Positions 16,487 through 25,563 of a stretch of 64,000 nt of DNA are shown in pieces (position 1 is the first letter of the stretch; each line of letters opens with the position of its first letter). Location: NCBI RefSeq assembly GCF_007754425.1, contig NZ_CP037452.1, forward strand, positions 1,583,501-1,647,500, in the 5' to 3' direction. A program made the translations under genes and the position numbers. Below the pieces are notes generated by a model. It was not told where the DNA came from. It saw nothing but the letters and a program-made list of their open reading frames with translations, and searched no databases. Source of the stretch: Gimesia fumaroli. Lineage in GTDB: Bacteria > Planctomycetota > Planctomycetia > Planctomycetales > Planctomycetaceae.

Positions 16487-19400
16487 TTATTCCGGATTTC
16501 CAAACCCGCCGCCGCCGGGCGTTTTAATCGTCAGTGTATCACCGGCTTCCACTGAGAGCGAGAACTTGCCACCCAGAGATTCCTGGGACGTTTCGTTCGC
16601 TTTCTGCAGCAGATTTTCTCCAATCTGTCCAGGCAAGCCGCCTTCCAGGCCAAAGGGAGGATATTCACCGCGTCGCTCAGAGATCAGCGAGATTTTTAAA
16701 GGCTTGAGGAATTCAATCCGACGAATGATGCCATCGCCGCCATGATGGTGTCCTGCACCTCCTGAGTTTTTGCGAATCGAAAATTCGTGCAGCCGGACCG
16801 GATAACGGCGTTCGATGATTTCCGCATCGGTGAGCCGGGTATTGGTCATATGAGTGTGTACCGCATCGGTGCCATCATGATCTGCCGTTGCGCCACTGCC
16901 GCCGCAAATCGTTTCATAATAGCCGAAGGTCTCGTCGCCGAACGTCAGGTTATTCATCGTACCCTGGCTGGCGGCTGCTTTGTTCAAGGCACCCAGTAAA
17001 GTATCGACCGTTCGTTGTGAAGTTTCCACGTTACCGCCGACCATCGCTGCACATTCCGCCGGCGTCTCTCGTTCAGGGGGATTCAGAAAACACTCAGGCA
17101 GAATAATTTTGATGGGCGCCAACACGCCGCTATTGAGGGGAATGTCTTCCTGAATCAGGCAACGAAACACATACAGCACCGCTGCATTCACAATCGCCCG
17201 GTTTGCATTCAGATTGGTTTCGAGTACGGGACCCGTTCCGGTAAAGTCGACAGTAGCGGATGTCCCCTGGATTGTGATGTTTACTGAGAGCGGGGCGCCG
17301 TTATCCAGATGATCGGTAAAGGAATAAACGCCGTCTTCAATCTGATCGAGGGCCAGTTGCATCTTTTGTGTTGCCGCCTGTTGGATATGAATCATATAGG
17401 CCTGTACGACCGGCAGAGAATAGCGGCGAACCAGATCGTTCAGCAGAGTGACGCCGCAATTATTAGCGGCGACCTGTGCGGAGACGTCAGCCAGATTGTC
17501 TGCGATCGAGCGGGACGGGTGCTCGCCGGACTGAAGTAATGCACGTAGTTCGTCTTCTCGCGAAACACCCTGATCGACGAGTTTGAAATTGCGAATCAAC
17601 ACCCCTTCATCAGCCAGTGTTTTTGAGAACGGGGGCATACTGCCGGGCACGATGCCCCCGATTTCCGCGTGATGGGCGCGGCTGGCTGTAAAGAATAATA
17701 ACTCGCTGGTTTCCGGATGATGCACGGGAGTAATAACGGTTACGTCAGGCAGATGCGACCCGCCGCGATAGGGATCGTTGGTGACGAAGACATCGCCGGT
17801 CGCAAGATCCGGGTTATCGGCGATGATGCGTTTCACGGTTTCACTCATCGCGCCCAGATGCACGGGAATGTGCGGGGCATTCACGACCAGATCGCCATTC
17901 GATGAGAAGACGGCGCAACTGAAATCGAGTCGTTCTTTTACGTTGGTGGAGATTGAGGTTTTCTGAAGTGTGATCCCCATTTGTTCGGCGATCGAAGCGA
18001 ACAGATTATTGAAAATCTCCAGCATCACCGGGTCGGCTTCGGTGCTGATGTCGTGATGCGTGCCTGTGTTTTGAGAGGTCTCACGAATCAGCGTTTCGCC
18101 GCGTGCTAAAATTTCGGCATCAAAGCCGGGGTCGATGATCACAGTCGAAATCGCCTCGCAAATGATGGCAGGTCCGGAGATCTGGTCGCCCGGTTGCAAT
18201 TCATCTCGCAGATAGACGGCCGATTGCTGGAGTGTTCCCTGAAAACAGGTCTCCACTGTTTCCAGTGGAGTTGGAACCCGCGAAATCAGTTCCGCAGCAG
18301 GCAGGTTCGGCTCTTCCATCTGTCCCACAATTTCGGTTCGCAGTGCGGTGACTTCAACGGCGCGACTTTTGTGAATGTAGCCATAGAGCCGCTGGTGTTC
18401 CTGCTCGAAGGCCGTCAATTCATCCGCGTCTGCCTGACAGCGAATCTGAATCGTGGCGTCGGTGCCCAGGTAACGCATTTCGAGCGAATGTTCTGGTTCG
18501 TTGATGCGTTCGGGGGGAATTCCTTCGACGCGGACTTCTTCGTGCACGCTTTGATCAAGTGTGTCAAAGCGGGCCTTCAGTTCCTGCTTGAGTTCAGCCG
18601 ACCAGAGCTTCAGGACCGACTGTTGGCCGAACCGTCGCACGTCGGCTTGTCCAATTCCAAAAGCGCTTAAAATTCCTGAATAGGGGTGAATCAGAACTTC
18701 ATGGATTCCCAGTGCCCGGGCAATCGCACAGGCGTGTTGAGAGCCAGCACCGCCGAAGCTGACCAGCACATAGTCAGCCGGATCATAGCCGCGGGCCACG
18801 GAGATATTCCGAATGGCGCGAACCATATTGGCGTTGGCGATTTGCAGAAAACCCTCGGCCAGTTCGAGGGGCGTGTAGGTTTTCCCCATGGGGGACGCAG
18901 CGATTTCCTCACAAAGCTGTGTGAGTCGCTGTTCGACGGCACTGCGATCCAGGGCAAAAGGAAACCGGGCGGGGATAATTTTGCCGAGATACAGATTCAG
19001 GTCGGTTACGGTAAGCGGCCCGCCTCGTCCATAACAGGCCGGTCCCGGATTTGCACCCGCACTGTCGGGGCCGACGTGCAGTTTGATGCCGTCGAAGCCA
19101 CAGATGCTTCCGCCGCCCGCGGCGACAGTTTCGATGCTCAACATCGGAGCTACGATACGCACACCCGCTTTACGGGTTTCAAATTCGCGCTCGTATGTGC
19201 CGTCGAAACGCGAGACATCGGTGCTGGTGCCTCCCATGTCAAAGCCGATCGATTTTGGAAACCCGGCGATTTCTGCCACGCGGGAGTATCCAATCACCCC
19301 CCCCGCAGGGCCGGAGAGAATACTGTCTTTGCCAACGAAATGTGCGGCATCAACCAGACCACCGGCGGAGGTCATCAGTTTGAGATCGCAGTTCTGAAGT

Positions 19401-20353
19401 GGCGCACGGAGTTTTTTGATGTAGTCTTTGAGGATCGGATTCAGATAAGCGTCCATGACCGTCGTATCGCCGCGGGAGACGATTTTAATCAGCGGGGAGA
19501 GACGGCTGGAAACACTGATTTCCTCAAAGCCGATATCTTCTGCAATGCGGGCAACCAGTTCTTCGTGGTCGGGGTTGGCGAAGGAATGCAAGAGGCAGAT
19601 TGCCAGTGATTCTACTTCCGTTGCTTTGAGATCCTGAAGTTGTTGACGAATTTGTTCAGGATTGGGGGCGTGAAGCACAGTGCCTTCCGCGTCAATGCGT
19701 TCCTCGATTTCCACTGAAGTTTCGAACAAAGGCTCCGGTTTCTGAATGACAAGATCAAACAGACGGGGGCGGTCTTGATTACCGATTAACAGGACATCGG
19801 CAAAACCCTTTGTGGTGATGAATGCGGTGCGGGCGCCATTGCGGGTGAGCAGGGCATTGGTGCCGCGCGTGGTTCCCAGTTTGACACTGACATGGGAGAT
19901 CGTGTCTGACTTTTTCAGGCCGAGAATCCAGCGAATTGCCAGGACCGGAGCTTCTTCGCCTGACGAGAGTTCGTAGCCGGCGTATTCTTTGACTGTCGCA
20001 GGCAGGGGGGCAGTCAACGCGAGAGTGCCGGTTGTGGTGTCAAAGGTCGTCACTTGTGCCGAATGAATGGGTTGTCCCTCTTCATTCAGAAATTCGATTT
20101 GATAGTCTTGCCAGAACTCTGCCGGGTCTCCGGTGCGGGAGGGGTCGACAATTGTAGTCGGATCGCAGATTTGTTGAATTCGCCCTTTGGTAATGCCCGA
20201 ACTAAGAGTCTTAAAGGGAGTGAACTCATTTTCCGGAGACCGGGCGATACAGTCCGTAAATGTCCCGCCCACATCGATCCAGAATTCCCACTTTTGGTTG
20301 CTTTTTCTTGAATTTAAATCGTTCATTTCATCAAAAATTTCGTAAGCTTTCAC
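16487..20353 (-). CDS. Fused 5-oxoprolinase / hydantoinase A-B protein
   Basis: At 1288 residues this is a single-chain fusion of HyuA and HyuB. The N-terminal half has the ASKHA-type motifs WIDVGGTFTDC (~23-33), GTTRGTNALLTRNG, SGPAGGVIG and FDMGGTSTDVSRF. The HyuB half begins near residue 730 (EIFNNLFASIAEQMGITLQKTSIS) and holds NAPHIPVHLGAMSETV, FVTNDPYRGGSHLPD and a C-terminal TPGGGGFG. Fused proteins of this length include eukaryotic ATP-dependent 5-oxoprolinase; hydantoinases are the alternative. The open frame starts with GTG; an ATG at 20326 is also possible. A DUF1445 gene downstream favours 5-oxoproline as substrate. Confidence 0.93.
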   Translation of the reverse strand: MKAYEIFDEMNDLNSRKSNQKWEFWIDVGGTFTDCIARSPENEFTPFKTLSSGITKGRIQQICDPTTIVDPSRTGDPAEFWQDYQIEFLNEEGQPIHSAQVTTFDTTTGTLALTAPLPATVKEYAGYELSSGEEAPVLAIRWILGLKKSDTISHVSVKLGTTRGTNALLTRNGARTAFITTKGFADVLLIGNQDRPRLFDLVIQKPEPLFETSVEIEERIDAEGTVLHAPNPEQIRQQLQDLKATEVESLAICLLHSFANPDHEELVARIAEDIGFEEISVSSRLSPLIKIVSRGDTTVMDAYLNPILKDYIKKLRAPLQNCDLKLMTSAGGLVDAAHFVGKDSILSGPAGGVIGYSRVAEIAGFPKSIGFDMGGTSTDVSRFDGTYEREFETRKAGVRIVAPMLSIETVAAGGGSICGFDGIKLHVGPDSAGANPGPACYGRGGPLTVTDLNLYLGKIIPARFPFALDRSAVEQRLTQLCEEIAASPMGKTYTPLELAEGFLQIANANMVRAIRNISVARGYDPADYVLVSFGGAGSQHACAIARALGIHEVLIHPYSGILSAFGIGQADVRRFGQQSVLKLWSAELKQELKARFDTLDQSVHEEVRVEGIPPERINEPEHSLEMRYLGTDATIQIRCQADADELTAFEQEHQRLYGYIHKSRAVEVTALRTEIVGQMEEPNLPAAELISRVPTPLETVETCFQGTLQQSAVYLRDELQPGDQISGPAIICEAISTVIIDPGFDAEILARGETLIRETSQNTGTHHDISTEADPVMLEIFNNLFASIAEQMGITLQKTSISTNVKERLDFSCAVFSSNGDLVVNAPHIPVHLGAMSETVKRIIADNPDLATGDVFVTNDPYRGGSHLPDVTVITPVHHPETSELLFFTASRAHHAEIGGIVPGSMPPFSKTLADEGVLIRNFKLVDQGVSREDELRALLQSGEHPSRSIADNLADVSAQVAANNCGVTLLNDLVRRYSLPVVQAYMIHIQQAATQKMQLALDQIEDGVYSFTDHLDNGAPLSVNITIQGTSATVDFTGTGPVLETNLNANRAIVNAAVLYVFRCLIQEDIPLNSGVLAPIKIILPECFLNPPERETPAECAAMVGGNVETSQRTVDTLLGALNKAAASQGTMNNLTFGDETFGYYETICGGSGATADHDGTDAVHTHMTNTRLTDAEIIERRYPVRLHEFSIRKNSGGAGHHHGGDGIIRRIEFLKPLKISLISERRGEYPPFGLEGGLPGQIGENLLQKANETSQESLGGKFSLSVEAGDTLTIKTPGGGGFGNPE

Positions 20354-20398
20354 ACGATTTTTCTAGAATTCGTTGGAATCTCTGACGTAGACTATTGT

Positions 20399-20494
20399 AT
20401 GACATACCAGAACTTGCAGGCAGGCACAACAAACCCACAGGTTGCTCCGGCGGGAGTGTCAGTCGCACTGGAAACTGCAAAACAGCTTAAGTAA
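20399..20494 (+). CDS. Possible 31-residue ORF, doubtful
   Basis: An ATG at 20399 opens a 31-codon frame (MTYQNLQAGTTNPQVAPAGV...) ending with TAA at 20492-20494. There is no ribosome site, but the amino-acid make-up is protein-like. It ends just before the promoter-like sequence for the Bax inhibitor gene. It may be chance or a small peptide; I give it little weight. Confidence 0.15.
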   Translation: MTYQNLQAGTTNPQVAPAGVSVALETAKQLK

Positions 20495-20506
20495 ATCAGC
20501 TGGTGC

Positions 20507-20534
20507 TTGAATTATGTGCACCGCGACCTATAAT
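20507..20534 (+). promoter_or_regulatory. Sigma70-type promoter candidate for the Bax inhibitor-1 gene
   Basis: TTGAAT (20507-20512) and a perfect TATAAT (20529-20534) are separated by 16 bases. A second TATAAT occurs at 20583-20588 without a well-placed -35. Both point toward the gene starting at 20651, 117 bases downstream. This is a match to the general bacterial consensus only. Confidence 0.5.
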
Positions 20535-20650
20535 TGTCGTGCCTCGCGGAAACTGCTTGTATGCAGCTGTTGAGCGCGACACTATAATATTTGATGACCA
20601 AACTGTGTTCGTCTGGAACATCCCATCTCACATACTGGAGAAGACTGTCA

Positions 20651-21388
20651 ATGAATAACTACAATCCTGATTATTACGACCAGGACACAACGGCGGGCGG
20701 CGGCATGTTTGCCATTGACGCAATTGCTTCCGAACGCGCCACATTTATCCGTAAGACCTACATGCACCTGGCAGGGGCGATTCTGGCCTTTATGGGGCTG
20801 GAATTTGTGATCCTTAATACGCCTGCCTTAGTGCAGCCCATTATGGGACTGTTCAGTGTTAGTCCATGGATGATTCTAATCGCCTTCTTGGGGGCCAGTT
20901 GGCTTGCCAGTTCGATGGCTTCGAGTGCCAAATCACTGGGCACTCAATATGCTGGTCTGGGGCTGTATATTTTTGTGGAAGCGATCATTTTTGTACCGAT
21001 CCTACTGATCGCAAGTCAATTTAACCCTGAGGCCCATGTTATTCCGGTAGCGGCAGTCGTGACTCTCTGTATCTTCGGTGGACTGACTGCCTATGTATTT
21101 GTGACAGGAGCAGATTTCTCCTTCATGGGCGGTTTTCTGACGATCGCTATGTTTGCCGCAATTGGAATTGCCATCGGCAGTGCTTTTTTCGGCTTCTCAT
21201 TGGGACTCTTCTTTACCGGTGCGATGATCCTTCTGATGAGTGGTTTCATTCTGTATGACACATCGAACATTCTGCATCACTACTCAACCAATCAATACGT
21301 GTCGGCCTCATTGGCTTTGTTTGCTGCTGTTGCGACACTCTTCTGGTATGTGCTGCGGCTTGTGATGATGTTCTCATCAAACGACTAA
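20651..21388 (+). CDS. Bax inhibitor-1/YccA family membrane protein
   Basis: The 245-residue protein has a ~35-residue soluble N-terminus and about seven hydrophobic spans (AGAILAFMGLEFVIL, WMILIAFLGASWLASS, LGLYIFVEAIIFVPILLIA, and so on), with the GFILYDTSNILHH segment and charged C-terminus of the UPF0005/BI-1 group. Members are inner-membrane proteins linked to calcium leak or to FtsH regulation. The ATG at 20651 follows GGAGAAG and is chosen over the longer frame. It is flanked by a promoter candidate upstream and a strong terminator downstream, so it is probably monocistronic. Confidence 0.93.
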   Translation: MNNYNPDYYDQDTTAGGGMFAIDAIASERATFIRKTYMHLAGAILAFMGLEFVILNTPALVQPIMGLFSVSPWMILIAFLGASWLASSMASSAKSLGTQYAGLGLYIFVEAIIFVPILLIASQFNPEAHVIPVAAVVTLCIFGGLTAYVFVTGADFSFMGGFLTIAMFAAIGIAIGSAFFGFSLGLFFTGAMILLMSGFILYDTSNILHHYSTNQYVSASLALFAAVATLFWYVLRLVMMFSSND

Positions 21389-21426
21389 GCCAGTTGTCGT
21401 CGGCTGATGGCAATTTAAAAAACGAT

Positions 21427-21465
21427 CAAAGCCGGGAGGAGAATTTTTCCTCCCCGGCTTTTTTA
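21427..21465 (+). terminator. Intrinsic terminator after Bax inhibitor-1 gene
   Basis: AAAGCCGGGAGGA and TCCTCCCCGGCTT form a long GC-rich stem around a short AT loop, followed by TTTTTT. It starts about 40 bases after the stop codon, a classic rho-independent terminator. Confidence 0.92.
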
Positions 21466-21500
21466 GTGCGCGATGTTGATTAATGGCCATTTATTTAATG

Positions 21501-21530
21501 TAGGGGTCGCCCTGTGTGGCGACCCGCGGT
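21501..21530. repeat. REP-like palindromic element
   Basis: TAGGGGTCGCC-CTGTGT-GGCGACCCGC contains a perfect 8-bp stem (21504-21511 with 21518-21525) and a six-base loop. A diverged copy occurs at 31804-31830 with the same TAGGG...CT(G/A)TGTGG...CCCGC frame. Two similar elements in intergenic DNA suggest a dispersed REP-type repeat family. Confidence 0.55.
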
Positions 21531-21699
21531 ATCGACGTTGAAAGCGAAATGACGTGCGAAGTTTTCGCCGGTCCCATGACAAGAACCATAACAACAGCAA
21601 CTCACCAGGCGGGCAAGCACACAGGCACCTCTCCTACGACGATTTGTTTCGTTCGCGAGTGATGAAAGAACTCTTTATTACTTAGATTTCCAAGCTGTT

Positions 21700-22707
21700 T
21701 TAGCTGTTATACAGCCCGCCAACATATTCGCCGTAGCCGTTATAGATCTTGGTGTCATAGCGTTTTTCGGTTCCCAGCATCCATTCGGTGCGCTGGCTCC
21801 AGCGGGGGTGGGATACGTCGGGGTTTACATTGGCGACAAACCCGTATTCATTAGGATTGATGGTGTTCCAGAACGTCTTCGGCTGCTCGGAAGTCAGTTT
21901 GATTTTCACGATTGATTTGCCGGACTTGAAGCCGTATTTCCAGGGAACGACCAGTCGAATGGGAGCCCCGTTTTGTTTCAGGAGCGGTTTTCCATACAGG
22001 CCGGTCGCGATAAATGTGAGGTCGTTCATCGCTTCTTCAATACTTAACCCCTCGGTGTAAGGCCAGGGCCAGGTACCAGTGCCGCTGGATTCCATGTAAG
22101 GGGCCTGTTTAGGTTTGTCGAAGGTTTCAAAGGCAACGAATTTTGCCGTTGTCTTGGGCTCGACCAGTTTTAATAAACTTGCCAGGGGAAAGCCGGTCCA
22201 GGGAACACACATGGCCCAGGTTTCTACGCAGCGATGGCGGTAATCCCGCTCTTCGAATTTCATCTCTTTATACAGATCATCGATGTCAAACGTGCGCGGC
22301 TTGGCGCATTCTCCTTCGATCGTGACCGCCCAGGGAGAGGTTTCGAACTTCCCGACGTATTTCCAGGATTCCTTGGACGTTGGCCCTGTGAATTCATAAA
22401 AGTTAGTGAACTCGACGGCTTCGATTTCTTTGGTTTCGGGACGTCCATATTTGAAGGCTTCATTGCGCGGAGCCGGATAGACTCCTTGCAGCGCATCTGG
22501 CAGTGGCTCAACGGCGCCCGCTTTTTCGATTTCTTCCTGCGTGGCCTGTTCACAACCAGAGAGCAGGTCGGCAAAACCAGCGATGCCCAATCCATATCCC
22601 ATGAGTTTCAAGAATTCACGACGATGTGCTTTGCGATTCTGAAAGACCGCTTCAGGTGTGTGTTCGTTTTCTGGTACATCCCAGATCTTACGGTTCAGAT
22701 GGTTCAT
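21700..22707 (-). CDS. msrP: MsrP/YedY-type molybdopterin oxidoreductase catalytic subunit
   Basis: The 335-residue protein matches the periplasmic methionine-sulfoxide reductase catalytic subunit. A Tat-type RREFLKLMG motif is followed by a hydrophobic span (~30-50). The molybdenum-ligating Cys lies in YRHRCVETWAMCVPWTGF, and PIRLVVPWKYGFKSGKSIV is typical of the sulfite-oxidase fold. MsrP repairs oxidised periplasmic proteins. A second in-frame start lies 20 codons upstream, but the ATG at 22707 follows AAGGGA and gives the usual length. The haem partner msrQ is not adjacent, so the electron donor is unclear. Confidence 0.93.
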   Translation of the reverse strand: MNHLNRKIWDVPENEHTPEAVFQNRKAHRREFLKLMGYGLGIAGFADLLSGCEQATQEEIEKAGAVEPLPDALQGVYPAPRNEAFKYGRPETKEIEAVEFTNFYEFTGPTSKESWKYVGKFETSPWAVTIEGECAKPRTFDIDDLYKEMKFEERDYRHRCVETWAMCVPWTGFPLASLLKLVEPKTTAKFVAFETFDKPKQAPYMESSGTGTWPWPYTEGLSIEEAMNDLTFIATGLYGKPLLKQNGAPIRLVVPWKYGFKSGKSIVKIKLTSEQPKTFWNTINPNEYGFVANVNPDVSHPRWSQRTEWMLGTEKRYDTKIYNGYGEYVGGLYNS

Positions 22708-23025
22708 CAGCAGTTCCCTTTGCAGGTCATCATAACGCGGAACAGTATTCAGGCCAGACAGGAGCACTCGTTGTTCCTGACGGGAGGAATTTCCCCGTTA
22801 GTGAGGTGTTTCCTTGAGCGAGACAATCAGTATAACCGTCAACACATACGCAAAATAGCTTGTTTCAAGGATTGCTTCAATCTTTATATCTTCTCTAAGC
22901 AATCCGAGGGACGAAGAAAGAGTAGGTTGATTACACGGAAAAGTCTACTCAGACTTCTTGGATTAACATTATGGTGAAACGATCTGATGTTGAAGAATTA
23001 AATCGGTCACATAGAGATTGGTGCT
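22708..23025. other. Divergent promoter region
   Basis: These 318 bases lie between msrP (minus) and the transhydrogenase gene (plus). AT-rich blocks suit two promoters, but no confident -35/-10 pair was found. No RNA or repeat was seen. Confidence 0.4.
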
Positions 23026-24522
23026 ATGAAATACGACATTGTGATAATTGGAAGTGGTCCCGCTGGGCATAAAGCTGCGATTGCCGCCTCAAAACTTGGC
23101 AAGCGGGTTGCGATTATTGAACGCAACTTTCGTGGAATGGGTGGTGTCTGCCTGCACAAAGGTACGATCCCGTCGAAAACGATGCGAGAAGCCATTCTGT
23201 ACCTGACCGGGTATCGTCATCGCGATGTGTACAGCAAGTGGTATCGCCGAAAACGCCGCATCACAATGCAGGACCTGCGTCTAAAGCTGGCTGATGTTGC
23301 CGAACATGAACTGGAAATTATCCATGATCAGCTGGAACGAAACGGCGTGGAAATCTTCATTGGTGAGGCCCAATTCGTCAGTCCGCATGAAGTAGCCGTG
23401 GATGGCGAAACAGGACGCAAAATTTTGTATGGGGATCATATTCTGGTAGCGACCGGAACGAAGCCTTCCCGTCCTCCTCACATTCCCTTTGATGGTAAAA
23501 CAATCTTCGATTCCGACGAAATCATCGATCTGAAAGAAATCCCCAGATCGATGATTGTCGTCGGCGGCGGTGTGATTGGTATCGAATACGCAATTATGTT
23601 TGCGACACTGGGAGTCGAAGTAACGGTTCTGGATGGACGAGAACATTTACTGGAATTCTGCGATCGTGAAATTATTGATGCCCTGATTCACCATGCCCGT
23701 TCTCTGGGGATGGTCTTCCGGATGGGAGAAGAAGTGGTGGGGATCGAACGTTTTTCTGATACGATGGCAGCCGTTCAGACGGAGAGCGGTAAGAGACTGG
23801 TTGCTGATTCGGTATTATATACCGTTGGTCGTGTCGGTGATGCGGACGAATTAAACTTTCAGGCCGCAGGTCTGGAACCCGATGAGCGTGGCCGACTGTG
23901 GTGCAACGAAGAGCATCAGACCTGGGTTCCTCACATCTACGGTGCCGGTGACATTGTCGGTTTCCCGGCTCTGGCGAGTGTGTCGATGGAACAGGGTCGG
24001 CGCGTGGTCTGCAATGCCTTTAATGAACCATTTGAAGCATTTGACCTGATGCCTTACGGCTTATTTACGATCCCTGAAATTTCAATGGTCGGAAAAACAG
24101 AACAGCAGTTAACCGAGGAGCATATCCCCTATGAAGTGGGAGCGGCCCGTTATCGCGAAATCGCGCGGGGACAGATTTCCGGCGACCGTGACGGGATGTT
24201 GAAAATTTTGTTCCATCGGGAAACGTTAAAAATTCTGGGAATCCATGCCATCGGTGAATCGGCAACAGAGATCGTACACATCGGACAGACTGTGATGTCG
24301 CTGGATGGGACAATCGAGTATTTCCGGAATGCTGTGTTCAATTATCCGACGATGGCAGAATGTTATAAGGTCGCTGCCTTTGATGCGTTTGAAAAAATGA
24401 GCCTGGATCGTCTATTTGAAGAGTCTCAACTTACTAAAGCAAATACAGACTCACCCGCTGAGACAGAAGCTGAAGAGGTAAATCAGGCCGAACTGGATGA
24501 GCCGGAAGCCGTAGAAGTATAG
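23026..24522 (+). CDS. sthA: Soluble NAD(P) transhydrogenase (SthA-like flavoprotein)
   Basis: The 498-residue flavoprotein belongs to the dihydrolipoamide dehydrogenase superfamily: N-terminal FAD motif IIGSGPAGHKAAIAASKLG, NAD-binding VVGGGVIGIEYA (~174-185) and the distal IYGAGDIVGFPALAS. The disulfide region reads GGVCLHKGTIPSKT, with the second redox cysteine replaced by Thr as in Si-specific transhydrogenases, so a dithiol reaction is unlikely. The enzyme would balance NADPH and NADH. The last ~35 residues form an acidic tail (ETEAEEVNQAELDEPEAVEV) absent from typical SthA. It appears monocistronic. Confidence 0.9.
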   Translation: MKYDIVIIGSGPAGHKAAIAASKLGKRVAIIERNFRGMGGVCLHKGTIPSKTMREAILYLTGYRHRDVYSKWYRRKRRITMQDLRLKLADVAEHELEIIHDQLERNGVEIFIGEAQFVSPHEVAVDGETGRKILYGDHILVATGTKPSRPPHIPFDGKTIFDSDEIIDLKEIPRSMIVVGGGVIGIEYAIMFATLGVEVTVLDGREHLLEFCDREIIDALIHHARSLGMVFRMGEEVVGIERFSDTMAAVQTESGKRLVADSVLYTVGRVGDADELNFQAAGLEPDERGRLWCNEEHQTWVPHIYGAGDIVGFPALASVSMEQGRRVVCNAFNEPFEAFDLMPYGLFTIPEISMVGKTEQQLTEEHIPYEVGAARYREIARGQISGDRDGMLKILFHRETLKILGIHAIGESATEIVHIGQTVMSLDGTIEYFRNAVFNYPTMAECYKVAAFDAFEKMSLDRLFEESQLTKANTDSPAETEAEEVNQAELDEPEAVEV

Positions 24523-24607
24523 TTTGAAGTCGGACTGTTGTTAGCTTCTCGAAGGCCATGCAGACCGAGTATGTTTGATTTTGATGATTACATATTCGCT
24601 GAACGTG

Positions 24608-25552
24608 TCAGGTATTCCGTAGCCGTTCGAGTGCCTGATGGAAATCATCAGGTGCTCCTGCAGCTATTTTCATCCGCAGACCAGTGACCGGATGGGCGAA
24701 CTCAATCTGTTCGGCGTGCAGCGCCTGTCTGTTGATCAGATTCAGGTCTGCGAGCAGCCGTTCATCGTTGCCATAAAAGTCATCGGAAATAATCGGAAAT
24801 CCGAGATCAGCCAAATGTACGCGAATCTGATGCAGCCGACCCGTTTGGGGAAACGCCCGTACGAGCGCGTGATCTTGAAATCGTTCCAGCACTTCAAATC
24901 GGGTGAACGCGGTTTTGGCACGTAGTGCCTGCGGGTGTGTTGACATGCAGACGCCGGTTTGTGTGGGGTGTTCGCCGATGGCGGCACCGTTTTCAAATGA
25001 GTCCTGTTTTGGGTTGTGACGCACAATGGCCAGATAGGCTTTGCTGATTTGATTTTTCTGAAATTGAATCGACAGGCCGCGATGCGCCAAGTGCTCTTTG
25101 GCGACGATCAGAATACCACTGGTAAATTGATCAAGCCGATGGACGATGCCCGGACGTAACAGGCTGCGCAGACCGGTCTGCTGATCCAGATAATATTGAA
25201 GTGCATTGGCGACGGTACCTGAGAGAATATTTCCTGCAGGGTGCGCGATCATACCGGGAGGCTTGTTGACGATGATCAGCCACGCATCTTCAAACAGAAT
25301 TTCGAGCGGCAGATGTTCGGGCTCATAAGTTTTATCGGGAGGTTCGGCCAGAACAATATTGACTTGTTGTCCGCGAAAGACGCGTTGCAGCGGGCCAGCC
25401 GGCGTGCCGTTGACTTTGGCAAAACCGGCCTGCACGATGCGCTGCAGACGCTGCGTCGAATAATTTCTGAAATGGCGGCTGAGAAACCGATCGATGCGGG
25501 AACCATCCAGATATTCCTCAACAATCAAATCGGTTTCGTATGCAGATTCCAT
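24608..25552 (-). CDS. RluA family pseudouridine synthase
   Basis: The 314-residue protein has an N-terminal S4 RNA-binding domain (RIDRFLSRHFRNYSTQRLQRIVQAGFAKVNG, ~15-45) and the RluA catalytic core with HRLDQFTSGILIVAKE (~135-150), where the Asp is the catalytic residue. The common K in HRLDKxTSG is Q here. RluC/RluD-type enzymes convert uridines in 23S rRNA. The ATG at 25552 is preferred over the TTG one codon upstream. It starts 11 bases after the aconitase stop, suggesting co-transcription. Confidence 0.94.
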   Translation of the reverse strand: MESAYETDLIVEEYLDGSRIDRFLSRHFRNYSTQRLQRIVQAGFAKVNGTPAGPLQRVFRGQQVNIVLAEPPDKTYEPEHLPLEILFEDAWLIIVNKPPGMIAHPAGNILSGTVANALQYYLDQQTGLRSLLRPGIVHRLDQFTSGILIVAKEHLAHRGLSIQFQKNQISKAYLAIVRHNPKQDSFENGAAIGEHPTQTGVCMSTHPQALRAKTAFTRFEVLERFQDHALVRAFPQTGRLHQIRVHLADLGFPIISDDFYGNDERLLADLNLINRQALHAEQIEFAHPVTGLRMKIAAGAPDDFHQALERLRNT

Positions 25553-25563
25553 CAATTCGATGA

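Larger units (their letters stand above)
21389..21699. other. Convergent intergenic region with terminator and repeat
   Basis: This 311-base stretch holds the terminator at 21427 and the REP-like element at 21501. The remaining ~170 bases upstream of the MsrP-like gene end show no ORF or RNA that I can support. Confidence 0.5.
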
